A DNA stretch of 64,000 bases from an uncultured Jannaschia sp. (GTDB taxonomy: Bacteria; Pseudomonadota; Alphaproteobacteria; Rhodobacterales; Rhodobacteraceae), in NCBI GenBank assembly GCA_947494145.1, contig CANLTZ010000014.1, positions 62,001 to 126,000 on the forward strand, in the 5' to 3' direction. Shown here piece after piece: positions 16,773 through 28,738 of the stretch. Every line of letters starts with the position of its first letter. Position 1 is the stretch's first letter. The notes beneath the pieces were generated by a model. That model saw nothing but the letters and a program-made list of their open reading frames with translations. It did no database searches and had not been told where the DNA came from. The position numbers and the translations under genes are program-made.

Positions 16773-17315
16773 ATGCCCGACGTCCCAACCCTGACTGGCC
16801 CTCGGCTAACTCTGCGCGCGCCCCGCGACGCAGATGCCGCTGCGCGGCTGGCGTTGGGACGCGACGCCGAGGTCCTTGCTGCTTACGACGTGACGCCCGA
16901 TGACCTGCCGCCGTTGGACGCGGCCGCCTGCCAGAACTGGCTGGCAGAGCAGCGGGCCGCCATGGCCTGGATGATCGACGTGGATGGCGACTTGGCGGGG
17001 ACGGTTCGCCTGCATAGCCATGTTGCGGAGGATGCGCGCGCGCAAATAGCCATCGGCATGCTATCATCGCGCTTCATGGGGCGGGGTCTGGGGTGCGAGG
17101 CACTGGGCCTTGTTTTCGACCACGCTTTCGGCGCCATGGGCCTGCACCGGATCGGATTGCGGGTCGCGGCTACGAACACGCGCGCGCTGCGCGGCTACCG
17201 CTCCCTCGGGTTTGTGGAAGAAGGGCGCGAGCGGCAGGCCTGCCGAACAAAAACGGGTTGGGACGACGACATTATTATGGGCCTTCTGGCACCGGATTGG
17301 CGGCGGGCCGCATGA
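16773..17315 (+). CDS. GNAT family N-acetyltransferase (RimJ/RimL-like)
   Basis: A 180-residue GNAT of the RimJ/RimL type: TLTGPRLTLRAPRDAD at the start, the acetyl-CoA region around MGRGLGCEALGLVFDHAF (about 101-118), and NTRALRGYRSLGFVEEGRER near 135-154. AGGAGGG precedes the ATG. Its stop overlaps the LysE-type gene start (ATGA). Substrate unknown; ribosomal protein or small-molecule amines are possible given the neighbourhood. Confidence 0.9.
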   Translation: MPDVPTLTGPRLTLRAPRDADAAARLALGRDAEVLAAYDVTPDDLPPLDAAACQNWLAEQRAAMAWMIDVDGDLAGTVRLHSHVAEDARAQIAIGMLSSRFMGRGLGCEALGLVFDHAFGAMGLHRIGLRVAATNTRALRGYRSLGFVEEGRERQACRTKTGWDDDIIMGLLAPDWRRAA

Positions 17316-17914
17316 GTGTCGCCGCCGCCAGCTTCGCCGTCTTCGCGGCCAGCCAAGTGGGCACGCCGGGGCCTGCCAACATGGCGCTCATGGCGACGGG
17401 CGCGCGGTTTGGGCTGCGCGCTGCGCTACCCTTCGTGGCGGGCGTGGCGCTTGGCAAGCAGTTGATCATCTGGCCCCTGGGTTTCGGCCTGCTGGAACTC
17501 GCGCAGCGTGCGCCGCTCGTGTTTGAGACGCTGAAATGGGTCTCGGCGGCTTATATCATCTGGCTGGCCTGGAAGGTGGCCAATATGCGCCTGGGCGAGG
17601 GGCCCGACGCGGCGGCACCGGGCTTTGCTGCCGGGTTGATCATCCATCCGTTGAACCCCAAAGCCTGGGCCATGATTATAGCGGGGTTCACCGGTTTCAC
17701 GGCCCCCGACACACCCGTCTTGCAGGCGACTGTCACCATCGCCGCCATCTTGCTGGCCTGCCAGATCCTGATGCATCCGCTTTGGACCTGGGGCGGCAGC
17801 TTGATGGCTTCTCACGTTCGCGGCACCGCCGCGGAACGTTACCTTATGTGGACGCTGGCTGCGCTTACGGTTGCCAGCGTGCTGTTCGTGCTGTTCGGAG
17901 GAGGAACGACATGA
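17312..17914 (+). CDS. LysE/RhtB family exporter
   Basis: A 200-residue inner-membrane protein with about six hydrophobic helices and the LysE/RhtB signatures (GTPGPANMALMATGARFG near 17-34; NPKAWA near 114). The family exports amino acids or derivatives. It is coupled by ATGA overlaps on both sides to GNAT genes, suggesting a modify-and-export or linked housekeeping function (inference). Confidence 0.9.
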   Translation: MSVAAASFAVFAASQVGTPGPANMALMATGARFGLRAALPFVAGVALGKQLIIWPLGFGLLELAQRAPLVFETLKWVSAAYIIWLAWKVANMRLGEGPDAAAPGFAAGLIIHPLNPKAWAMIIAGFTGFTAPDTPVLQATVTIAAILLACQILMHPLWTWGGSLMASHVRGTAAERYLMWTLAALTVASVLFVLFGGGTT

Positions 17915-18477
17915 CACCTCAACGCGCACCGGTCCGGTTGGACCGCGTTGAAACTCAGGATCAGATCAGCATCCCGACGGACCGCCTGACGCTGCGCCCC
18001 TTGCGGCGCGCAGATATGGGCCTGATCGATCATTATGCCGCCGACGAACGCGTGGCGCGCATGACAACGTCTATTCCCCATCCGCTGCCGCCGGGGGCCA
18101 CCGATGCCTTCGTGACCCGGTGCCTGGGCGGAGATCGGGACGAAGTCGTCTGGACGATGGATGCGACGCAATCGGGTCTGGGGGAACTTGTCGGCCTGAT
18201 CAGCCTGGAACAGATGGATCGCGGTCAGGCCGAAATCGGCTATTGGGTTGCGCCCATCGTGTGGAATACCGGCCTGGCCACAGAAGCGCTTCGCGCACTG
18301 ATGCAGGCCAATCCCCTGGGCAATAAGCAGATCTTCGGCAAGGTTTTCCAAGACAATCCCGCCTCGGCCCGTGTGCTGACCAATGCAGGCTTCGACTATA
18401 TCGGCGATGCCGAGGCCTTCAGCGTGGCCCGCGGCGCCGTCATGCCTCAGTGGACCTATATCCGACAGATGTCTTGA
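17911..18477 (+). CDS. GNAT family N-acetyltransferase (second)
   Basis: A 188-residue RimJ/RimL-type GNAT: IPTDRLTLRPLRRADMG (about 21-37), then GYWVAPIVWNTGLATEALRA with the acetyl-CoA region and NPASARVLTNAGFDYIG near 149-165. Its ATG overlaps the exporter stop by four bases. It lies just before obgE and differs clearly from the first GNAT, so the pair are not a recent duplication. Confidence 0.9.
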   Translation: MTPQRAPVRLDRVETQDQISIPTDRLTLRPLRRADMGLIDHYAADERVARMTTSIPHPLPPGATDAFVTRCLGGDRDEVVWTMDATQSGLGELVGLISLEQMDRGQAEIGYWVAPIVWNTGLATEALRALMQANPLGNKQIFGKVFQDNPASARVLTNAGFDYIGDAEAFSVARGAVMPQWTYIRQMS

Positions 18478-18499
18478 GGCTGGCCGCGTGCCCGCGTAA

Positions 18500-20643
<2,144 letters not shown>

Positions 20644-20653
20644 GGAGGTTCCG

Positions 20654-21913
20654 ATGAAGGGCATGACCGACGACATTCCGGCCCTGATGCGGGACATTGG
20701 TCTGGCCGCACGTGCGGCAGCCGCTCAAATGGCAGCCATTCCATCGGATCGCAAGAAGGTAGCTTTGCTGGCGGCGGCGGATGCGCTTTGGTTCCGCCGC
20801 GCCGAGGTGCTGGACGCCAATGGACGCGACTTGGACTTCGGGCGGGACAAAGGATTGTCGCAAGCAATGATGGACCGCCTCACGCTGGATGAAGCCCGCA
20901 TTCAGGGCATCGTCGACAGCCTGCGCGCCATCGCCGAACAAGCAGACCCGGTAGGGCGGGTGCTGGCGGAATGGGAGCAACCTAACGGTCTGCACATCAA
21001 GCGGGTCGCTACGCCCCTGGGCGTGGTTGGCGTCATCTATGAAAGTCGGCCCAATGTCACGGCGGATGCTGGGGCGCTTTGCCTGAAAGCCGGGAATGCG
21101 GTGATCTTGCGCGGCGGGTCGGAAAGCTTCCATTCCTCCCAAGCGATCCATGCCGCCATGCTGGATGGGCTGCGCAGCGCGGACTTGCCCGAGACGGCCA
21201 TCCAGCTTGTCCCGACCCGCGACCGCGCCGCCGTGTCCGAGATGTTGACCGCCACGGACCATATCGACGTGATTGTGCCACGCGGGGGCAAGGGCTTGGT
21301 GGGATTGGTCCAAAGGGAAGCCCGCGTGCCGGTCTTCGCCCATCTGGAAGGCATCGTACATATCTATGTCGATGCCGCGGCGGATCGGGACATGGCGCTG
21401 TCGGTCATCCGCAATGCCAAGACGCGGCGCACCGGCATTTGCGGCGCGGCGGAATGTTTGCTTGTCCACAAGGATGTGGCGGCCAGCCTGGGCCAGGATA
21501 TCTGCGACATGCTGATGGAAGAAGGCGTCGAAGTCCGCGCGGGTGATGGGTTGCAGGGGAGCGTGGTCGCCACGGAGGACGATTGGGGCACGGAGTTCCT
21601 CGACATGAAGATCGCGGCCAAAACTATTGATAATGTTGACGATGCCATTGCCCATATTCGCCGCTACGGGTCGAACCATACCGATTGCATTCTGACCGAG
21701 GACGACGAGGCCGTGGCGCGTTTCTTCGGTCAGCTCGATTCTGCGATCTTGATGCACAACGCATCCACCCAGTTTGCCGACGGAGGCGAGTTCGGTATGG
21801 GGGCAGAAATCGGGATCGCCACGGGCAAGATGCATGCGCGCGGCCCGGTGGGCGCCGAGCAGCTTTGCAGTTTCAAATATCTCGTCTCCGGCAACGGTGC
21901 GATCCGTTCCTAA
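20654..21913 (+). CDS. proA: Gamma-glutamyl phosphate reductase
   Basis: Second enzyme of proline synthesis, an NADPH-dependent reductase of the aldehyde dehydrogenase superfamily (419 aa). The catalytic Cys lies in the motif [19 protein letters not shown] sits about 6 bases before the ATG at 20654. The order proB-proA is standard. A long ORF antisense to this gene is a shadow. Confidence 0.96.
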   Translation: MKGMTDDIPALMRDIGLAARAAAAQMAAIPSDRKKVALLAAADALWFRRAEVLDANGRDLDFGRDKGLSQAMMDRLTLDEARIQGIVDSLRAIAEQADPVGRVLAEWEQPNGLHIKRVATPLGVVGVIYESRPNVTADAGALCLKAGNAVILRGGSESFHSSQAIHAAMLDGLRSADLPETAIQLVPTRDRAAVSEMLTATDHIDVIVPRGGKGLVGLVQREARVPVFAHLEGIVHIYVDAAADRDMALSVIRNAKTRRTGICGAAECLLVHKDVAASLGQDICDMLMEEGVEVRAGDGLQGSVVATEDDWGTEFLDMKIAAKTIDNVDDAIAHIRRYGSNHTDCILTEDDEAVARFFGQLDSAILMHNASTQFADGGEFGMGAEIGIATGKMHARGPVGAEQLCSFKYLVSGNGAIRS

Positions 21914-21937
21914 TCAGATAGTTCCGAGGTGACATTC

Positions 21938-23113
21938 ATGTCCGACCGACCCAATCTCGTGCGCCGCACGGCCTTTCCATCGTCGGTCAGCCGGGCTGTG
22001 GTGACGCCATTACAACCTTCTGTCGTCTATTCATCACCTGACCCCGACGCCTTGGATGCTCAATATGAGGGGCAGGCCCAGGGCTATACCTATGGGCGCG
22101 AGGGGCATCCGAACGGAGATGTGCTGGCCCGCATGATCGACCGGATGGAAGGCGGCGAAGGCGGCATCGTCACCGGCAGTGGTATGTCGGCTGTGACGGC
22201 CACGATGTTGGGCCTGCTCAGCCAAGGGGACCATATTGTGGGCGGCAATCAACTTTATGGGCGCAGCCTACGGATGTTGACACAGGATTTGCCTCGCTGG
22301 GGCATCACCGCGTCCCTTGCCGACCCGACCGATATCGCCGCCATGGCGGCCGCGATCACGCCAGCCACAAAGATGATCCTGGTGGAAGTCGTGTCCAATC
22401 CCACCTTGCGCGTGGCCGACATGGACGGGATTGAGCAATTGGCGAAGGATCGTGATCTGATTCTGGTAGTGGACAACACCTTCACGACGCCGGCCGCCTT
22501 CCAGGCCCATTCAAGGGGCGCAGATGTGGTCATTCATTCGGTGACCAAGCTGATGGCCGGCCATAGTGACGTGACGCTGGGCTATGTCCTGGCGCGGGAT
22601 CCAGCCCATGCCAAAGCGATCTATGACACCAACGTCACCCTGGGCCTGACGGCCAGCCCCTGGGATTGCTGGTTGGCGGAGCGGGGGCTTTACACTTTCG
22701 ACATGCGGTTCGAGCGCGCGCAGGCCAATGCCCAGGCTTTGGCAGAGCTATTCGCCGCGCATCCCGCGGTGGAATCCGTTCTTTATCCCGGGCGACATGA
22801 TCACCCTGACCACAACCGCGCGGGCGCCTTGCTGGGCGGCCAATTCGGCAACATGGTCAGCTTTCGCCTGAAAGGCGGGCGCGCGCAGGCCAACGCACTG
22901 ACGCGCGCGGCGCCGCAACTGGCCTTTGCGCCCACGCTGGGCGATGTGGGCACAACGTTGTCGCACCCGGCATCCAGCAGCCACCGCGCCTTGTCCCCTG
23001 ACGACCGGGCCGCGCTTGGCATCACAGAAGGTTTCTTCCGCGTATCAGTGGGTTGCGAGCCGATAGATTTATTGAAAGCAGATTTCGCCGCTGCGTTGGA
23101 CGCGGCAGCTTAG
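21938..23113 (+). CDS. metC: Cys/Met metabolism PLP enzyme, cystathionine beta-lyase type
   Basis: A 391-residue trans-sulfuration PLP enzyme. The PLP lysine lies in HSVTKLMAGHSD (about K204) with YGREGHPN and SGMSAVTATM cofactor motifs. The ATG at 21938 is chosen over GTG 21929 because GAGGTG then sits at correct spacing. Cystathionine beta-lyase is the likeliest activity, but gamma-lyase or gamma-synthase cannot be excluded from motifs. Its stop overlaps the convergent small gene by four bases. Confidence 0.85.
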   Translation: MSDRPNLVRRTAFPSSVSRAVVTPLQPSVVYSSPDPDALDAQYEGQAQGYTYGREGHPNGDVLARMIDRMEGGEGGIVTGSGMSAVTATMLGLLSQGDHIVGGNQLYGRSLRMLTQDLPRWGITASLADPTDIAAMAAAITPATKMILVEVVSNPTLRVADMDGIEQLAKDRDLILVVDNTFTTPAAFQAHSRGADVVIHSVTKLMAGHSDVTLGYVLARDPAHAKAIYDTNVTLGLTASPWDCWLAERGLYTFDMRFERAQANAQALAELFAAHPAVESVLYPGRHDHPDHNRAGALLGGQFGNMVSFRLKGGRAQANALTRAAPQLAFAPTLGDVGTTLSHPASSSHRALSPDDRAALGITEGFFRVSVGCEPIDLLKADFAAALDAAA

Positions 23114-23520
23114 TCTTCGGCCAGATGCGGACCGTGGCCGATTTCGATCAAGTCGAAAGACAATTCCGGCGCGACAACGCTCACCTCGTCGTGGACAAGC
23201 CGGATGTTCGGAAGGGTCGTCGTGAAGGCGACGTAGCGCCCGCGGAAGTCGCGGTTCGCAAGAAGCGCAGCCAGGGTGACCGCGTCAAAGTTTGGTCCGA
23301 TAAGTGGGGACAAGACCACCATCGCGCTGGCGATAACCCTCTCGTCGAGATCGCCGAATTCCAGTTGGAGCGTGTTGCGGCCAAGCGATCCGAAGAGTCG
23401 CCCGGGAACCGATCCGGCCTGTCTGACGGACAGGCCCACCGAAAGGACGTTTTCACGTCGTTCAAGGCCAGACGCCGCAGCGCCTGGCACCATTCTTATC
23501 ATTCTTCGTTCTTTGTGCAT
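23110..23520 (-). CDS. Conserved hypothetical protein (136 aa), PilZ-like size
   Basis: A 136-residue soluble protein starting MHKERRMIRMVPGAAASGLE with AGAAGGG upstream of the ATG at 23520. It contains ERRENVLSVGLSVRQAGSVPG and a beta-rich body. Length and an Arg-rich start followed by beta strands recall PilZ domains, but the RxxxR and D/NxSxxG motifs are not convincing, so no function is assigned. It is divergent from phoR. Confidence 0.6.
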   Translation of the reverse strand: MHKERRMIRMVPGAAASGLERRENVLSVGLSVRQAGSVPGRLFGSLGRNTLQLEFGDLDERVIASAMVVLSPLIGPNFDAVTLAALLANRDFRGRYVAFTTTLPNIRLVHDEVSVVAPELSFDLIEIGHGPHLAED

Positions 23521-23626
23521 TGGCCCGCCCTTCTGCCTAGAATGCGGTGGAGGGGGCATCTGGTGATCGTTCGCCCCGCACACTTTCCTTATCTGAAAAC
23601 CCGCATTTTTGAAAGTGAAAACATTA

Positions 23627-24709
23627 ATGTACTCAGGGGCTTACGACCAGAGCGGACATGAAGTGAAGACGATTCCCCCTCTGATTGCAGAGTTTTTGGA
23701 GGCTCTGGTGGAACCTGGGCTGCTACTTGATGCAGCTGGACGGGTGCGCATTGCCAACGAAGCCGCCCGTGACAGATTGGGTGTCTGGGTTATCGGACAA
23801 TCCTATATCAGCGTCTTGCGGCAACCGGGTTTGTTGGAGCCCGTGGAAGACGCTTTTTCCGAGGGGAAGCAAAGCTCTGCGCGCTTTACGCACTCCTCCG
23901 GAGAGGTCGAAACTCTGTTCGATGTGCGGGTATCTCCGCTGGCCTCCGACGGGGGGCCTTTGGTGCTTCTGATCTTCCGGGATGTGTCAGATATGAGGGC
24001 TGGGGAATCCATCCGTCGGGACTTCGTTGCCAATGTCAGTCATGAGCTGAAGACACCGCTCACGGCGGTGATGGGTTTTATTGAAACATTGCAGGGTCCG
24101 GCCAAGAACGACCCTAAGGCGCAGGATCGATTCCTTGGATTGATGGCTCAGGAAACGGCCCGAATGAATCGGTTGGTGCAAGATCTGCTGTCACTGAGTC
24201 GGCTGGAAGGGCAATCCCGCCAGCGACCGCGCGAAACGGTCAACTTGCGTGCGATCATCGCGGACGCCTTGGATGCTTTGACCCCTCGGGCGCTGGACCA
24301 GGGCGTTTCGATTGAAGTGAAAGGGGTGGATCGGGCGGAGGCGCCGGGCGACGCGGACCAACTTACCCAGGTCATCGCTAATTTGGTGGAGAACGCGACA
24401 AAATACGGGGCGCGTCCGGGCAAGGTGCAGATCGAGCTTGATCTGATCGAGCGTGAACCGGTGATCAAGGGGCCTGCTTGGCAACTGAGTGTTATCGACG
24501 AAGGACCAGGAATCGCGCCCGAACACCTGCCGCGTCTGACCGAACGCTTTTACCGCGTCGATACTGGCCGCAGCCGGGCGGAGGGCGGCACCGGGCTGGG
24601 CCTGGCCATCGTGAAGCACATCGTCAATCGACACCGCGGAAGGCTGCGGATCGACAGCAAGCTGGGGCAGGGGACGCGCATCACCGTAACGCTGCCTGCG
24701 CAGATATGA
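23627..24709 (+). CDS. phoR: Phosphate regulon sensor kinase PhoR
   Basis: A 360-residue histidine kinase: PAS-like domain (about 18-125), HisKA with H139 in NVSHELKTPLTAVMG, and HATPase with NLVENATKYG (N box) and GGTGLGLAIVKHI (G2). It has no transmembrane helix, unlike E. coli PhoR, so it is cytosolic or peripheral. It should phosphorylate PhoB encoded at the other end of this operon. The start is uncertain: TTG 23609 or ATG 23627, both with weak ribosome sites. Confidence 0.92.
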   Translation: MYSGAYDQSGHEVKTIPPLIAEFLEALVEPGLLLDAAGRVRIANEAARDRLGVWVIGQSYISVLRQPGLLEPVEDAFSEGKQSSARFTHSSGEVETLFDVRVSPLASDGGPLVLLIFRDVSDMRAGESIRRDFVANVSHELKTPLTAVMGFIETLQGPAKNDPKAQDRFLGLMAQETARMNRLVQDLLSLSRLEGQSRQRPRETVNLRAIIADALDALTPRALDQGVSIEVKGVDRAEAPGDADQLTQVIANLVENATKYGARPGKVQIELDLIEREPVIKGPAWQLSVIDEGPGIAPEHLPRLTERFYRVDTGRSRAEGGTGLGLAIVKHIVNRHRGRLRIDSKLGQGTRITVTLPAQI

Positions 24710-24726
24710 CCCTACGTCCCGTCGAA

Positions 24727-24755
24727 CTGTCATAAAACGTTTACGAAAGCGTCAC
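24727..24755 (+). promoter_or_regulatory. Pho box upstream of pstS
   Basis: Three 7-mers spaced by 4-base A-rich linkers: CTGTCAT-AAAA-CGTTTAC-GAAA-GCGTCAC, followed by AAAA. This 11-bp periodicity and the CTGTCAT half-site match the PhoB binding pattern. It sits 83 bases before the pstS start, between phoR and pstS. Confidence 0.88.
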
Positions 24756-24837
24756 AAAAGCCCAACAGGCGCGGCCTAGCTGCCCGCTAACGGGTGCCAG
24801 GGGGCATCTGTCACGCTCAGAAATTCAGGAGCATTCC

Positions 24838-25872
24838 ATGACTTTCACCCGCACCGCCATTTCAACGCTCGCCCTTGCGGCCGTCTCAGCCACCGCCGCA
24901 TCCGCGCGCGACCAGGTTCAGATCGCTGGGTCCTCGACGGTTCTGCCCTACGCGTCCATCGTCGCCGAAGCCTTCGGTGAAAACTTCGATTTCCCAACGC
25001 CCGTGGTTGAATCGGGCGGCTCCTCCGCTGGTCTCAAGCGCTTCTGCGAAGGTGTCGGCGAAAACACCATCGATATCGCCAATGCTTCGCGCGCCATACG
25101 TGACAGCGAAGTCGCTGTCTGCGCCGAAAATGGCGTGACCGACATTATCGAAGTCCGCATCGGCTATGACGGCATTGTCTTCGCCAGCCAGCAATCGGGC
25201 CCGGCTTTCAGCGAATTCACGCCGTCACAATGGTATCTGGCCATGGCTTCCGAGATGCCGGGTGACGACGGCACGATGGTTGCCAACCCCAACACCAGCT
25301 GGAACCAGATCGACGCGTCGCTTCCCGATGCTGAAATCTTGGCCTTCATTCCCGGCACCAAGCACGGCACTCGCGAAGTGTTCGAAGAAAAGGTCATTCT
25401 GCAGGGCTGTGAAGACACCGGCGCCATGCAACGTATGATGGATGCCGGTCTGGATGAAGACGGTGCGGAAGATGCCTGCATGTCGATCCGTTCCGACGGT
25501 CGGGCGGTCGACATTGACGGCGACTATACCGAAACGCTTGCTCGGATCGAAAGTGACCCGGATGGTGTCGGCGTCTTCGGCCTCGCCTTCTACGAGAACA
25601 ACACCGACAAGCTGAAGGTCGCGACCATGGGTGGAGTCGAGCCGACCGTTGAGACGATTTCGACGGGGGAATATCCGGTGTCCCGTCCGCTCTACTTCTA
25701 CATCAAAAAAGCCCATATCGGTGCAATTCCCGGGCTGAAGGACTATGCCTCCTTCTTCGTGAGCGATGACATTGCCGGGCCCGACGGTCCGCTGGCCGAA
25801 TATGGCCTTGTCTCCGACCCGGAGCTGTCCGACACGCAGCAGATGATCGAATCCGAGACGATTCTGAACTGA
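24838..25872 (+). CDS. pstS: Phosphate ABC transporter substrate-binding protein
   Basis: A 344-residue periplasmic phosphate-binding protein. The signal peptide spans about 1-23 (cleavage near SAR-DQ). The mature start VQIAGSSTVLPYAS and the motif ESGGSSAGLKRFCEG carry phosphate-binding residues. It is first in the pst-pho operon, just downstream of the Pho box, so expression should rise on phosphate starvation. Confidence 0.96.
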   Translation: MTFTRTAISTLALAAVSATAASARDQVQIAGSSTVLPYASIVAEAFGENFDFPTPVVESGGSSAGLKRFCEGVGENTIDIANASRAIRDSEVAVCAENGVTDIIEVRIGYDGIVFASQQSGPAFSEFTPSQWYLAMASEMPGDDGTMVANPNTSWNQIDASLPDAEILAFIPGTKHGTREVFEEKVILQGCEDTGAMQRMMDAGLDEDGAEDACMSIRSDGRAVDIDGDYTETLARIESDPDGVGVFGLAFYENNTDKLKVATMGGVEPTVETISTGEYPVSRPLYFYIKKAHIGAIPGLKDYASFFVSDDIAGPDGPLAEYGLVSDPELSDTQQMIESETILN

Positions 25873-25942
25873 TCGTCAGGTCTGGGCTAGGGCGCTTGTG
25901 CGTCCTGGTCCTTCCGGCCAGCCGCCTCGGGGGAGCGCGTCG

Positions 25943-27391
25943 ATGTCCTTGCCAATGATCTTGCTTGCGCTGGCCGTCCTTGGGACGGTTTCGTTCATTT
26001 TGTCACGCAAGCGGGCCATTGCATCGGTCGGCGGGGACGCACGGCGCCTGCACAGCCTGCCCACCTATTACGGTATGCACGGCCTGCTGATGGCAATGAT
26101 CCCCGCGGCGGGGCTGTTGGTGGCTTGGCTGGTGATCCAACCCTTGATGTTGGAGCGGTCGATTGCAGCGGATTTCCCCGAAAGCGCCATCCCCGAAGGC
26201 AGCACCATCGGTCTGGTCATGTCCGATGTGCGCCGCGTCGCAGATGCGTTGGACCGGGTTGCGGACCAGGGCGCGCTTGCGGGCCGATCCTTGGAAGAAC
26301 TGGAAGCCGTGATCGCCGACGGTGGCACGGCCATGGGCGCAGACCTGTCGGACGCTTTGCTGACCGCGGCAAACGATTACCGGGCGGCGCGTGGCTCGTT
26401 GAACATGATCATGCTCGTGGCCGTCTTTGCGGTGGGTCTGATCGGCGCGGCCTGGGCCTGGAAGCGGAGCGAGGGGGAGTTTCGCGCCCGCAACGTGGTC
26501 GAAACGGGCGTTCTGATTCTGTTGGTCGCAGCGGCGTCCATCGCGATCCTGACGACGTTAGGCATCGTCTTGTCAATGCTGTTCGAGACGATGAATTTCT
26601 TTCAACAGTATGATTGGAAGCGTTTTTTCCTGTCGGCCACCTGGGACCCGAGCTTTTCGGGACGCGGCGGCGGGTCGGAGCTTGGGATCATTCCGCTTTT
26701 GTGGGGCACGCTCTACATCAGTCTGATTGCCTTGATCGTATCGGTGCCAATTGGCCTGTTCGCGGCGATCTACCTGTCGGAATATGCTGGCAAGAAATTC
26801 CGCTCCATCGCTAAGCCGCTGATTGAAATTCTGGCGGGCATCCCGACCATCGTCTACGGCCTGTTCGCGCTGATCACCGTGGGGCCGATGCTGCGCGACG
26901 CCATTGCCTCGCCCCTGGGGTTGGGCAGTTCGGCATCGTCGGTAATGACGGCGGGCCTCGTGATGGGGATCATGCTGATCCCTTTCGTGTCGTCGCTGTC
27001 CGACGACATCATCAACGCCGTCCCTCAAGCCATGCGGGACGGGAGCTTGGGGCTAGGCGCGACGCAGTCGGAGACGATCAAGCAGGTCATCATCCCGGCC
27101 GCCTTGCCCGGCATCGTGGGCGCCGTCTTGCTGGCCGCGTCCCGCGCCATCGGCGAGACCATGATTGTGGTGCTTGGGGCAGGGGCCGCGGCCAAGCTGG
27201 ACCTGAACCCGTTTGAAGCGATGACGACGGTCACTGTGAAGATCGTCAGCCAACTGACTGGCGACACTGACTTTGCAAGCCCTGAGACGTTGGTGGCCTT
27301 CGCCCTGGGCCTCACGCTTTTCGTGATCACGCTGGGTCTGAACGTCCTCGCACTTTACATCGTCCGCAAGTATCGGGAGCAGTACGAATGA
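25943..27391 (+). CDS. pstC: Phosphate ABC transporter permease PstC
   Basis: A 482-residue inner-membrane permease, larger than the roughly 320 residues of E. coli PstC: an N-terminal extension with three hydrophobic segments precedes the transporter core, which carries the cytoplasmic loop IPQ/DGSLGLGATQSETIKQ. The ATG at 25943 has GGGAG upstream; GTG 25898 is an alternative. Overlaps pstA by four bases. Confidence 0.94.
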   Translation: MSLPMILLALAVLGTVSFILSRKRAIASVGGDARRLHSLPTYYGMHGLLMAMIPAAGLLVAWLVIQPLMLERSIAADFPESAIPEGSTIGLVMSDVRRVADALDRVADQGALAGRSLEELEAVIADGGTAMGADLSDALLTAANDYRAARGSLNMIMLVAVFAVGLIGAAWAWKRSEGEFRARNVVETGVLILLVAAASIAILTTLGIVLSMLFETMNFFQQYDWKRFFLSATWDPSFSGRGGGSELGIIPLLWGTLYISLIALIVSVPIGLFAAIYLSEYAGKKFRSIAKPLIEILAGIPTIVYGLFALITVGPMLRDAIASPLGLGSSASSVMTAGLVMGIMLIPFVSSLSDDIINAVPQAMRDGSLGLGATQSETIKQVIIPAALPGIVGAVLLAASRAIGETMIVVLGAGAAAKLDLNPFEAMTTVTVKIVSQLTGDTDFASPETLVAFALGLTLFVITLGLNVLALYIVRKYREQYE

Positions 27392-28728
27392 CCGACGCCA
27401 CCGCCCCGATAGGTGCCGGACAAGGCTCCCTCATCCAGCAGGATAGCCGGACGGCCAAGCGCAATGCGGCCGAGAAGCGGTTCAAAATGTATGGGCTCGC
27501 GGCGGTTTGCGTGGGCATCGCCATGTTGATCATGCTGGTGACCTCGATCCTCAGCAACGGGGTCTCGGCCTTCTTTCAGACCACAATCCAGATCATGGTC
27601 GAGTTGCCGGAAGAGAAACTCGACAAATCCGGCGTCCGCGATCCAGAGGTCATGGCCAAGGTGACCACCTTCGGCTATGCGCCGCTGCTGCGGGACGGAT
27701 TGCAAAAAACCCTAGAAGACAATGGAATAGAGACTGAACTTTCAGCAAAAGACGCTGCCGATCTGATTTCCGACGAGAGCGTCGCGCAACTTCGCCGCTA
27801 TGTCTTGGCCAATCCCGAACTGATCGGGCAGACTATTCCGGTGGAGGTGCTGGCATCGGGGCGGATCGATGGCTTCTATAAGGGCCGTGTCACCTATGAA
27901 AGTGCTGAACTCGACAGCAACGTCTCGCCAGAACAGCTTGATCTTGCTGAGGCCTTGAAGGGGGCGGACCTTCTGAAAACCGGGTTCAACTGGCGCTTCT
28001 TCACTGCGCCCGATGCGTCTGTCACCCGGCCCGAAGCGGCGGGCTTGGGCGTGGCCATCATCGGGTCGTTCTACATGATGCTGATCGTGCTCTGCCTTGC
28101 TTTGCCTATCGGTGTGGCTGCCAGCATCTATCTGGAGGAATTCGCCCCCCAGAACCGCTTCACCGACCTGATCGAGGTGAACATTTCAAACCTGGCGGCG
28201 GTGCCGTCCATCGTCTTCGGCATCCTGGGCCTTGCGATCTTCATCAACTTTGCGGGGCTGCCGCAATCGGCGCCTATCGTGGGTGGGCTCGTCCTGACCC
28301 TGATGACCCTGCCCACCATCATCATCGCCACGCGGGCCTCGTTGAAATCGGTGCCGCCATCCATCCGGGATGCGGCACTGGGCTTGGGCGCGTCCAAGAT
28401 GCAGGCGGTGTTCCACCATGTGTTGCCGCTGGCTATGCCAGGCATCCTGACCGGCACGATCATCGGGTTGGCGCAAGCCCTGGGCGAAACAGCGCCGCTT
28501 TTGCTGATCGGGATGGTAGCGTTCGTGCGCGAATATCCCGCCGGCCCGCCCGAAGGCCTGTTTGACCCGGCCACCGCCTTGCCGGTGCAGATCTTCAACT
28601 TCACGCAAAGGTCCGACCCGGCCTTCGTAGAGCGGGCCTCGGGCGCGATCATTGTGCTTCTGCTATTTCTTCTGATTATGAACCTCACGGCGATCTTCCT
28701 GCGTCGGCGGTTCGAACGCCGCTGGTAG
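27388..28728 (+). CDS. pstA: Phosphate ABC transporter permease PstA
   Basis: A 446-residue partner of PstC, again much longer than E. coli PstA (296). A first helix (about 36-55) is followed by a periplasmic region of about 160 residues, then the six-helix transport core with [19 protein letters not shown] in the ATPase-contact loop. Starts by ATGA overlap with pstC. The long loop is typical of alphaproteobacterial PstA. Confidence 0.94.
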   Translation: MTDATAPIGAGQGSLIQQDSRTAKRNAAEKRFKMYGLAAVCVGIAMLIMLVTSILSNGVSAFFQTTIQIMVELPEEKLDKSGVRDPEVMAKVTTFGYAPLLRDGLQKTLEDNGIETELSAKDAADLISDESVAQLRRYVLANPELIGQTIPVEVLASGRIDGFYKGRVTYESAELDSNVSPEQLDLAEALKGADLLKTGFNWRFFTAPDASVTRPEAAGLGVAIIGSFYMMLIVLCLALPIGVAASIYLEEFAPQNRFTDLIEVNISNLAAVPSIVFGILGLAIFINFAGLPQSAPIVGGLVLTLMTLPTIIIATRASLKSVPPSIRDAALGLGASKMQAVFHHVLPLAMPGILTGTIIGLAQALGETAPLLLIGMVAFVREYPAGPPEGLFDPATALPVQIFNFTQRSDPAFVERASGAIIVLLLFLLIMNLTAIFLRRRFERRW

Positions 28729-28738
28729 GGGGCCACCC

